Below the pieces are notes generated by a model. The model was not told where the DNA came from and did no database searches. It was given only the letters and a program-made list of their open reading frames with translations. A program made the position numbers and the translations under genes. A DNA stretch of 11,197 bases, taken from positions 1 through 11,197 of the forward strand of contig JAEORM010000263.1 in assembly GCA_016840905.1 (NCBI GenBank), read 5' to 3'. Origin of the DNA: Candidatus Gerdarchaeota archaeon. GTDB lineage: Archaea; Asgardarchaeota; Heimdallarchaeia; JABLTI01. Positions 1 through 5,748 of the stretch are shown here, piece by piece (position 1 is the stretch's first letter; the number at the start of each line of letters is the position of its first letter).

Positions 1-326
1 CTACAACATATTTTACAAATCAAGTTATATTCACTATTATTTTTACAGGTGTGGTTGCAACAGCACTTATTTTAGCAGTTCAAACATATGCACAGAAAAA
101 AACAACACCAACACATGTTGCACTAATTTTCACTATGGAACCCGTTTTTGGAGCATTATTTGCTTTTATATTTGTCCACGAGGTACCTACTGTGCGCCAA
201 TGGATAGGATGTGCATTAATATTTGCAAGTATGATCTTTCAACAACTTGTTGATATTTATTTCAATAAACAAAACACTAAGATAGTCAAAGAGTCTCTAA
301 GTAACGAAAACGAAATAATTGAGTGA
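1..326 (+). CDS. EamA/DMT-family transporter, C-terminal part (cut by window edge)
   Basis: The frame is open from the left edge (first full codon at base 3) to TGA at 324-326, about 107 residues, so this is the end of a longer gene whose start is outside. The visible part has three hydrophobic segments and a short polar tail. The stretch ALIFTMEPVFGALFA, followed by a glutamate (HEVP) and then a Gly-containing last helix (QWIGCALIFASMIF), is the classic ending of the second EamA repeat in drug/metabolite transporters. Such proteins have ten helices and move small metabolites or drugs across the cytoplasmic membrane; the substrate cannot be read from sequence. The internal GTG at 51 is not the start, because the same frame codes for a membrane segment upstream of it. 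Family call is fairly safe, substrate unknown. Confidence 0.8.
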   Translation, partial: TTYFTNQVIFTIIFTGVVATALILAVQTYAQKKTTPTHVALIFTMEPVFGALFAFIFVHEVPTVRQWIGCALIFASMIFQQLVDIYFNKQNTKIVKESLSNENEIIE

Positions 327-349
327 AATAATGGATTCTTATCTTTCGA

Positions 350-356
350 TTTTTTT
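350..356 (+). terminator. T-tract, likely transcript end of the EamA gene
   Basis: Seven consecutive T lie 24 bases after the EamA stop codon. Archaeal RNA polymerase terminates at such T-runs without needing a hairpin. This is inferred from position and composition only. Confidence 0.4.
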
Positions 357-590
357 AAAATCTTTAACTATTAATTGGTTAAATAAAACAAACGGAAGGA
401 CAACAAACAAATCTAAGATTAGAAACTGTTTTTTATTGCCTTCCAATAAACATTAAATAAGTTGTTTTCACTTTTTCTTGATCAGCTTTTATTTTGCTTT
501 TGATTTCTTTTTTTCTCAACAATTTTAGATACACTCCGTTTATTTGAGTAAGTTAACAATAGTTTTTACATATAAAAAGCAAATTCACTT

Positions 591-642
591 TTTTAGGTCT
601 CAAATCAGAGACTCAACTAGAGGTCACAATATGTACCTAAAA
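591..642. other. Candidate structured element downstream of gar1
   Basis: TTTTAGGT at 591-598 is perfectly complementary to ACCTAAAA at 635-642, an 8-bp stem closing a 36-base loop. An alternative 5-bp hairpin, GTCTC 597-601 with GAGAC 608-612 and a 6-base loop, overlaps the left arm, so the two folds exclude each other. The element lies just beyond the gar1 stop on the minus strand. It could be a 3'-UTR structure, a small RNA or chance pairing in AT-rich DNA. No box C/D or H/ACA signature is evident. Confidence 0.25.
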
Positions 643-643
643 G

Positions 644-650
644 AAAAAAA
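644..650 (-). terminator. T-tract, likely transcript end of srp19-gar1
   Basis: On the minus strand seven T follow the gar1 stop codon within about 11 bases, inside a longer pyrimidine-rich run. This fits archaeal T-run termination. Confidence 0.4.
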
Positions 651-654
651 GAAG

Positions 655-960
655 CTATTTTTTATTTGAAGGTTTATAGCTTTTCTTTTTTGAATAATCT
701 TTTTTCTGGCTTGAAGGTTTTTTGGGTGATGGTTTGCTATCCATCAGGTATAATTGATCACCTTTTTTCACTTTAGCTTCAGAATTTCTAGTGTTTATTA
801 CAATATAGGGAGTTGCTACAGGGCCAATTATATCGACAATTTTACCAATTGTTTGAATTTGTTGATTTACCACTATTGTGTTAAACCTATAGGTGCTTGT
901 TGTTTTTACTAATAAATCTCCTTTCTTAGTTACAACAAAGACTTTCCCTAGTTTTCTCAT
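655..960 (-). CDS. gar1: H/ACA RNP protein Gar1
   Basis: Gar1 is a small subunit of the H/ACA ribonucleoprotein that, with Cbf5, Nop10 and L7Ae, performs RNA-guided pseudouridylation of rRNA. Within the 101 residues the family core is clear: MRKLGKV at the start, then IGKIVDIIGPVATPYIVI at about 38-55, the conserved Gar1 beta-barrel signature, and a final strand GDQLYLM near 67-73. Residues 75-101 form a Lys/Ser-rich tail (KKPSSQKKDYSKKKSYK), a likely disordered RNA-contacting extension in place of the RGG tails of eukaryotes. The ATG at 960 is supported by AGGT eight bases upstream. It follows srp19 by 41 bases on the same strand, so co-transcription is likely; gar1 and srp19 are also neighbours in other archaea as far as I recall. 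No other H/ACA gene is in the window. Confidence 0.88.
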   Translation of the reverse strand: MRKLGKVFVVTKKGDLLVKTTSTYRFNTIVVNQQIQTIGKIVDIIGPVATPYIVINTRNSEAKVKKGDQLYLMDSKPSPKKPSSQKKDYSKKKSYKPSNKK

Positions 961-1001
961 TGTGCTATACCTTCTATTTTTTCATCAATAAACAATTTAT
1001 C

Positions 1002-1397
1002 TTATCTCGTTTTTTGACGATAAACACTACCTTTCTTTACTTTTTTATCAATTTCCTTTTTCTTTGATTCAAGTTGCTTTGGTAAATTAACCTTTGGAAT
1101 GTTTCTAGCAATCTCTCGTAGTTGTTCTTCTTTAGTACCAACTTTTGTAACCATCATTCGACCTTTACCGTCATACCAAGTTTTTGAATAACGTTTCTCA
1201 GAATCTAAGAATATTTCATAACCAGCTTTTTGAGCTGCAAGAGCAACACGTTGTAATTCTGGATCTTCATAAGCTAATTTAAGAGGGACTCTTCGACCCA
1301 TGCGCCAAGAGAGGTTTTTATCGAAATATTCCGGATAGATTACCCTAAGATTTCTTTGTATGGCAGATCGACCTTTTCTTGATTTGGTACTTGACAT
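1002..1397 (-). CDS. srp19: Signal recognition particle 19 kDa protein SRP19
   Basis: SRP19 binds the tips of SRP RNA helices 6 and 8 and organises the RNA so that SRP54 can join; it exists in archaea and eukaryotes but not bacteria. The 131-residue product shows the family landmarks in order: IYPEYFD at 20-26, GRRVP at 34-38, a helix with basic and hydrophobic residues (LAAQKAGYE, 53-61), the aromatic/basic stretch KRYSKTWYDGKGRMMV at 68-83, and a final helix ending near 100. Typical archaeal members are about 95 residues. This one is longer because of a basic N-terminal lead of about 17 residues and a Lys-rich C-terminal tail of about 30. The ATG at 1397 has GAGG on the minus strand about eight bases upstream. 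It is the first gene of an apparent srp19-gar1 transcript. Confidence 0.9.
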   Translation of the reverse strand: MSSTKSRKGRSAIQRNLRVIYPEYFDKNLSWRMGRRVPLKLAYEDPELQRVALAAQKAGYEIFLDSEKRYSKTWYDGKGRMMVTKVGTKEEQLREIARNIPKVNLPKQLESKKKEIDKKVKKGSVYRQKTR

Positions 1398-1475
1398 TTT
1401 TTGTCCTCACATTTTTCTTTTCGAACACTAATCTAATTTTATTTTTACCTATTTTTATATTATTCCTTTTAGTTT

Positions 1476-1487
1476 GTATTTAAAGTG
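1476..1487 (-). promoter_or_regulatory. Candidate TATA box for srp19-gar1
   Basis: Read on the minus strand this is CACTTTAAATAC, a good archaeal TATA element. Initiation about 25 bases downstream would give a leader of roughly 50 bases before the srp19 ATG. A second weaker candidate, ATATAAAAAT on the minus strand at 1451-1460, would give a shorter leader; sequence alone cannot choose. Confidence 0.4.
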
Positions 1488-1615
1488 ATTTAATGAGTGG
1501 TTTTTAAGCAAATTTACTTATATATCTAACTAATTCTTTTCATAAATTAAATGCACAAATTTATCAATAAATATTAAACTTGTATCATCGAATTAGGTAA
1601 AAGAAGGTAAATATC

Positions 1616-2008
1616 TTGCATGAATTCTCTACTGCTGTTAGCATTGTTGATACTGTAACAAATGTAGCAACTCAAAATAATGCTAAACGAATCAAAAAAA
1701 TCGAATTAGTGGTTGGTGACTTTTCAATGTTGCAATATGATCAACTTCAATTCTCTTTTGAGATTGCAAGTGAGGGCACCTTAGCTGCAGGAGCTGAATT
1801 AAGTATAGAGGGACAAAAAGGAGAAATCGAATGTTTAGATTGCAAATATAAAGGGCCTATTGAAAAAGCAAATAAAGAAGTTGATCACTTTGTGGTAGAT
1901 TTGGTAAATATTTTTGAGTGTCCAAAATGTCATTCCAATAGGACAAAAATCAGTGGTGGGAGAGATATTTACGTGAAAAATATCGAAATTGAATTAGATT
2001 CAGATTAA
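1616..2008 (+). CDS. hypA: Hydrogenase maturation nickel-insertion protein HypA
   Basis: HypA is a metallochaperone that, with HypB, delivers nickel to the large subunit of NiFe hydrogenases. The 130-residue product begins MHEFSTAVSIV, where Met1-His2-Glu3 is the invariant nickel-binding start. This fixes the TTG at 1616 as the start codon, and an AGGT site seven bases upstream agrees. Two zinc-knuckle pairs are present: C73-x2-C76 and C102-x2-C105. They are separated by 25 residues, more than in short bacterial HypA proteins of about 113-117 residues; longer HypA proteins of this kind are known in Thermococcales. Position 34-35 (GD) and the FSFEIASEGTL helix at 46-56 are also typical. No hypB or hydrogenase subunit is adjacent; the gene stands alone between srp19 (divergent) and a membrane protein. 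Its partners must be encoded elsewhere. Confidence 0.92.
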   Translation: MHEFSTAVSIVDTVTNVATQNNAKRIKKIELVVGDFSMLQYDQLQFSFEIASEGTLAAGAELSIEGQKGEIECLDCKYKGPIEKANKEVDHFVVDLVNIFECPKCHSNRTKISGGRDIYVKNIEIELDSD

Positions 2009-2036
2009 AATAACCTTTTTAGGCATTTGGAAAGAA

Positions 2037-2046
2037 TTTTATATAA
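2037..2046 (+). promoter_or_regulatory. TATA box for the seven-helix membrane protein gene
   Basis: The sequence TTTTATATAA, followed by GTC, is a strong archaeal TATA element 43 bases before the ATG at 2089. Initiation about 25-30 bases downstream would leave a leader of about 20 bases. This suggests the gene is transcribed separately from hypA. Confidence 0.5.
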
Positions 2047-2088
2047 GTCATTTAATAGAATGAATCGATATTAAAGCTTGGGATTCAT

Positions 2089-2835
2089 ATGGTTCTAACA
2101 TGGATAAATTATCTTTGTGTAGTTGTAGGTTCATTCAATTTTGTAATTCTTCTAATTATTACTTCCATTGTTCTAAAACGAAGCCCAACTGAAAAAATAA
2201 ATTGGCTTACTGCCATTAGTTTTTTCTTCATTGCTTTAGCTTATCTATTCTTGCCATTAGGAGCATTCGTTTATACCCAAGAAAACCCCACAACCATGGA
2301 AATCCTTACGAAAGTGTATGCTTTTAGTCTATTTATCGGACTGATTTTACTACTATTAACTTCATTAGCAATAAATTATGGCACATACTTTGCTTTAAAA
2401 TGGGCTATACTAATTCCTACAATTATAGTAACAGCAGCAATTGGAATAATGCTATTTGTTTTTAATTCAATAGAAGCTGTTGGTGGTGAAAGTGCAGACA
2501 TAGTTACTGCAGATTTCTTTATGTATACTTTTTATCCGATTTGTATAGTAATAATAAGCATTATTTTTGCCTTTTTTGGCAAAGCCTATAAAAATTCAAT
2601 TGATGTTAACGTCCGATTATGTTTACGATTGTTTCTTACTGGATTTACTTTGTGTATCTTTTCACTAGTACCTAATATTTTATCAAATGTTTTGGCTTCA
2701 TATTGGGAAAACGCACAAATTCTAAATGCTATAGAATTTATTATTGTCTCGATTGGCATAACCTTTCTTTTGTTTGGATTCTTTGTTCGTTCACGAGAAG
2801 CAGTTAAAACAGATAATGTAGTGGCAATAAGTTAA
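2089..2835 (+). CDS. Seven-helix membrane protein of unknown function
   Basis: I do not recognise a family with confidence. The 248-residue product has seven clear hydrophobic segments at about 6-28, 41-62, 76-97, 104-126, 144-164, 178-203 and 212-233, joined by short loops, with a short C-terminal polar tail (RSREAVKTDNVVAIS). Positive residues at the ends of segments (LKRSPTEK at 29-36, GKAYKNS at 164-170, RSREAVK at 234-240) would by the positive-inside rule be cytoplasmic, placing the N-terminus outside and the C-terminus inside. The architecture resembles the seven-helix sensory input modules that some archaeal proteins fuse to kinases, but no signalling domain follows here. No catalytic motif is visible. 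A weak GGGA lies a few bases before ATG 2089. The gene ends one base from the converging degV gene. Confidence 0.75.
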   Translation: MVLTWINYLCVVVGSFNFVILLIITSIVLKRSPTEKINWLTAISFFFIALAYLFLPLGAFVYTQENPTTMEILTKVYAFSLFIGLILLLLTSLAINYGTYFALKWAILIPTIIVTAAIGIMLFVFNSIEAVGGESADIVTADFFMYTFYPICIVIISIIFAFFGKAYKNSIDVNVRLCLRLFLTGFTLCIFSLVPNILSNVLASYWENAQILNAIEFIIVSIGITFLLFGFFVRSREAVKTDNVVAIS

Positions 2836-2836
2836 G

Positions 2837-3706
2837 CTACTTTTTAAACCATTTTTTACTAAATTTCCCAAGCCAAGAAATTCCTAAAGCTTTTGGACCT
2901 GTGTGTGAACCAACTACTGGACCTATTTCGAATACAAGTACTTCTTTTGGAGCATCAGGTAAATTACAAACATAATCCTTGAGCTCATTTGCTCTAGCTA
3001 AATCATTTGCATGACCAATAATAAAGGAATCATGAATTCGCTCTTCAAGAGCTTTTACACTTACTTTCTCTAAAAGATCCAAGGCATTTTCTTTCCCTCT
3101 AATTTTCCCAGGAGAAACCAACAGACCATCTTCAATATGGATAAATGGTTTAATAGAGAGGAGTGATCCCAATAACCATCGAAGAGTACTAACTCGACCT
3201 TCTTTCTTTAGATACTTTAAGGAATCAATAACACTAAAAAGCTGTACATTTGGTAGGAGTGTATTATAGAAATAAGCAACTAATTCATCTTTAGATGAAC
3301 CTTCTAAAGCTTTTCTAGCCATGAGATAAACAATCAATCCTGCTTGTAGTGTCACTGCTTCTGTATCTAGAAGAGTGATTTTATTATTAAAAAATTGGGA
3401 ATTGACCATATTTGCTGTAGAATATATTCCAGAAAGTTTTTTACTTGCAGTTAAAGCAATTATTTCATCTGATTCCATTAATGCTTTATCAAAAGCTGTT
3501 TTGAATTCCTTAGGAGGAGGAACACCAGTTGAAGGCATTTCACCGTTTTCTAATTTTTGATAAAATTCATTGCGTGGTAATTCATAATCAGAATACGATT
3601 TATTGTCAAAAACCACTCGAGCAGGTATAGTTTCTATATTTAGCTGCTGTATTAAATCAAGAGGTAAATCACAAGCAGAATCTGCGATGATTTTTACTTT
3701 AGTCAA
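2837..3706 (-). CDS. DegV family fatty-acid-binding protein
   Basis: DegV/FakB-type proteins bind a fatty acid between two alpha/beta domains; in Firmicutes they hand it to a fatty-acid kinase, but in archaea the partner is unknown. All family landmarks occur in the 289 residues: ADSACDLP at 8-15, PSTGVPPP at 58-65 (normally PSTSQPS), KKLSGIYSTA at 89-98, LKYLKKEGRVS at 163-173, IKPFI at 185-189 and IGPVVGSHTGPKALG at 261-275. T60 and S92 match the residues that hold the lipid carboxylate in studied members. The length is normal for the family (about 280). The start is TTG at 3706: GAGG lies eight bases upstream and no in-frame ATG is near. That ribosome-binding site falls inside a 9-bp inverted repeat. 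No fakA-like kinase is visible nearby; the divergent neighbour is the lipid-carrier phosphatase uppP. Confidence 0.92.
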   Translation of the reverse strand: MTKVKIIADSACDLPLDLIQQLNIETIPARVVFDNKSYSDYELPRNEFYQKLENGEMPSTGVPPPKEFKTAFDKALMESDEIIALTASKKLSGIYSTANMVNSQFFNNKITLLDTEAVTLQAGLIVYLMARKALEGSSKDELVAYFYNTLLPNVQLFSVIDSLKYLKKEGRVSTLRWLLGSLLSIKPFIHIEDGLLVSPGKIRGKENALDLLEKVSVKALEERIHDSFIIGHANDLARANELKDYVCNLPDAPKEVLVFEIGPVVGSHTGPKALGISWLGKFSKKWFKK

Positions 3707-3708
3707 AA

Positions 3709-3744
3709 AAATAACCTCATTTACACGAATTATTAAGGTTATTT
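3709..3744 (-). promoter_or_regulatory. Inverted repeat over the degV ribosome-binding site
   Basis: AAATAACCT at 3709-3717 and AGGTTATTT at 3736-3744 are perfect 9-bp inverted copies separated by 18 bases. In degV mRNA the second arm contains most of the GAGGTT site just before the TTG start, so pairing would hide it. The same symmetry in DNA could instead be an operator in the degV-uppP divergent gap. Which, if either, is real cannot be told from sequence. Confidence 0.4.
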
Positions 3745-3838
3745 AATCTCTCTAAATAAAAATTTTCTTCAATAAATAGGAAACTTTTTTGTATATGAGC
3801 ATTACAGATTTCTCATCGTTAATGGAAGTGCAAAAATT

Positions 3839-4786
3839 ATGGTTGCAGTATGGTTGATAATTGTTTTAGCAGTTGTCCAAGGCATTCTTGAATGGTTACC
3901 AGTTTCAAGTGAAGGTCAAATAATACTAATATTAACCTGGTTAAATGAACCTCAAAACGCATTAGCAGTTGCACTATTTCTACATTTAGGAACTATGTTA
4001 GCAGTTATCACCAGATTTTGGAAGGATATATTCCTATTACTCGGAATAAAGCATCCAAAAAAGGAACAAACAGTAGAAGGGGAAACCAAAGAAACGGAAA
4101 ATAAAGAAGAAGAAAACCAGTATGAAAATAGACTTTCAGTAAAAGAGAAGCAAAAAATCCTTTGGAAATTTTTATTGATAAGCACTGCTGCAACTGCAGT
4201 TATTGGTGTTCCATTGTATCTTTTAGTGAAATATGTTTTACAAGAAGGTGAATTGCTTGAAATGGCTGGTGGAGCTATAACAGGTGGGGATATAATAACA
4301 ATACTTATTGGAGTATTTCTTATAGGAACCGGTATATTCATTTTGGTTTCAAGAAGAATGGTTACAAGGAAATCCATTTTTGAAATGAATGTTCGAGAAA
4401 TGTTAATTGTTGGTGCTGTGCAAGGTTTTGCGGTAATTCCAGGAGTTTCCAGATCAGGCTCAACGGTTGGGGCTATGTTAATAGAAGGAGTAAAAGAAGA
4501 AGATTCTTTACGAGGTAGTTTTTTACTAAGCATACCAGCTGTTATAGGAGCTAATATTCTAACGATTATAATTGATCTTATACAAGGAGATCTCTCATTT
4601 GAAGGAATACCAGTTTATGCAATGTTTTTAGCTATTTTAGTATCAGCTGTTGTTGGATTTATAACCATTGATTTATTTCTACGATTGGCAAAGAAAATTA
4701 ATTTTGGTTGGTTCTGTTTGACTGTAGGAGCATTAGCATTAATAATCACTATAATAATTGTGATATTAAATGTAACAACAACCTAA
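3839..4786 (+). CDS. uppP: UppP/BacA-type polyprenyl diphosphate phosphatase
   Basis: This integral membrane enzyme removes one phosphate from a polyprenyl diphosphate, recycling the lipid carrier for surface glycan assembly (undecaprenyl in bacteria; presumably a dolichol-like or other polyprenyl lipid in an archaeon). Two active-site motifs are evident: VQGILEWLPVSSEGQ at 13-27 and IPGVSRSGST at 200-209. By alignment with the E. coli enzyme, Q14 and E18 match E17 and E21, S24 matches the proposed nucleophile S27, S204-R205 match S173-R174, while Q27 replaces H30. FLHLGTMLAVITRFW at 47-61 is also typical. At 315 residues it exceeds the usual 270 because of a highly charged loop at about 71-108 rich in Glu and Lys. 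The ATG is preceded by GGAAGTG, eight bases away. It diverges from degV and converges on the next gene. Confidence 0.88.
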   Translation: MVAVWLIIVLAVVQGILEWLPVSSEGQIILILTWLNEPQNALAVALFLHLGTMLAVITRFWKDIFLLLGIKHPKKEQTVEGETKETENKEEENQYENRLSVKEKQKILWKFLLISTAATAVIGVPLYLLVKYVLQEGELLEMAGGAITGGDIITILIGVFLIGTGIFILVSRRMVTRKSIFEMNVREMLIVGAVQGFAVIPGVSRSGSTVGAMLIEGVKEEDSLRGSFLLSIPAVIGANILTIIIDLIQGDLSFEGIPVYAMFLAILVSAVVGFITIDLFLRLAKKINFGWFCLTVGALALIITIIIVILNVTTT

Positions 4787-4802
4787 AAGATAGATGAGAA
4801 GA

Positions 4803-5543
4803 TTAAAGGAATTTAATAAAACCAATAGGAAGATTTGCACGCTTCCATTCTGCTGCTCGCCCTTCTAAACCAATTTCTATTGGTTTCTTACCATCATTAC
4901 CGATAACAAGTAAAGCTGTGCCTTTAATTGATTGTTGAGAGAAAAGATTCAACCATTTATCAGTTCTTCGCATTATTTTAGAGGCAATATCCTCTGGTGG
5001 ATTCATGGAATATCTAGCATACATTTCATCGAAATCAGCAAAATGAAGAACTAAAAGGTCATTTCTGTTAAGAGCCTTTAATGATTGGACATAAATATTT
5101 ACATCAGAATCTTGAGCATTTGTAGTAGAATTATTAGGAGAAATTTGAGGGATATCTTCTTCACGAGCAATTACTTTGACTGTTTTACCATTTGATGTTA
5201 AAGTAGATATTAAATCAAAAGTCATACTTTCTTTACTAAAAAAAGTTGATCGCAACATGGGAGCTGATAATGAATTTGCTTTTGATTCAGTCTCAATCAA
5301 CAGTAGATTATCTAAATTTTGGATCATCCATGCAGGTTGATAAGTGATTATTTCAAATAAACTAAAATTATCTATTATGACAAGAATAACTTGATCTATT
5401 AGAGCATCTTCTGGTATGACAATTTCATCAACAGATGGTAGATAAAATGGTCTTGGTAATTTTAATAATTTCAAGATAATAGAAGGTAATTGAGCTGCTT
5501 TTATTGAATAAGTTATTAAACCTAAATCTTCCACAAATTCCAT
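4803..5543 (-). CDS. Divergent alkaline-phosphatase-superfamily-like protein, possibly inactive
   Basis: The family is not certain. The 246-residue soluble product shows a faint alkaline phosphatase/nucleotide pyrophosphatase (PglZ-like) plan: a hydrophobic strand ending in an acidic residue, QVILVIIDNF at 51-60 (like VVLVIDG), a Ser/Thr-rich stretch at 84-100 where the nucleophile loop would be, LLVLHFADFDEMYARY at 163-178 (like the usual D-x-x-x-H metal segment), RRTDKWL at 192-198, and TALLVIGNDGKK at 209-220 at the position of the usual SDHG. In that last motif the histidine is missing, and the first motif has DNF in place of DG. Several metal ligands thus appear lost, so the protein may be a non-catalytic relative. 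The ATG at 5543 has AGGGG about 11 bases upstream. It converges on uppP with 16 bases between stops; whether they work together is unknown. Confidence 0.5.
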   Translation of the reverse strand: MEFVEDLGLITYSIKAAQLPSIILKLLKLPRPFYLPSVDEIVIPEDALIDQVILVIIDNFSLFEIITYQPAWMIQNLDNLLLIETESKANSLSAPMLRSTFFSKESMTFDLISTLTSNGKTVKVIAREEDIPQISPNNSTTNAQDSDVNIYVQSLKALNRNDLLVLHFADFDEMYARYSMNPPEDIASKIMRRTDKWLNLFSQQSIKGTALLVIGNDGKKPIEIGLEGRAAEWKRANLPIGFIKFL

Positions 5544-5576
5544 TGTAATATATACCCCTTTTATTACTATATTGAG

Positions 5577-5617
5577 AGAGATATGTTGGTGGTATGAAAC
5601 TATTGTAGTATATCTCT
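5577..5617. promoter_or_regulatory. Inverted repeat in divergent promoter gap
   Basis: AGAGATAT at 5577-5584 and ATATCTCT at 5610-5617 form a perfect 8-bp inverted pair with a 25-base spacer. On the minus strand the right arm runs into AGATATAC, a possible TATA element for the phosphatase-like gene, with initiation predicted near 5584. The layout would suit an operator overlapping a promoter, but AT-rich sequence makes chance symmetry possible. Confidence 0.3.
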
Positions 5618-5748
5618 AATTATCTTTCGCTTGAGGTAAAAATGTACTGTAGAAAAAGTCATAAAAGTGAAGGATATAACGAAAAGTATTAGTATAAATT
5701 CCAATTTTAAAAATAAAAGAAGTAGTAATTAAAAGCAGGTTGGATAAA

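Larger units (their letters stand above)
327..654. other. Non-coding stretch between EamA gene and gar1
   Basis: This is 328 bases of AT-rich DNA between two genes whose 3' ends face each other. I see no tRNA, no convincing protein and no repeat array. It holds a T7 tract at 350-356, a stem GGAAGG 394-399 with CCTTCC 439-444, a stem-loop region at 591-642 and a T-rich tract on the minus strand at 644-650. A 41-codon frame opens at ATG 331, but nothing supports it as a gene. Confidence 0.6.

Noticed and set aside
331..456. A 41-codon plus-strand frame starting at ATG 331
   Set aside because: It has no good ribosome-binding site, resembles no known protein, and runs through a T7 tract and stem-loops that look like a transcript end.
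3952..4533. A long minus-strand open frame inside uppP
   Set aside because: Its codons mirror a confidently identified membrane protein in the other strand, it has no promoter or ribosome-binding site, and the translated product shows no domain.
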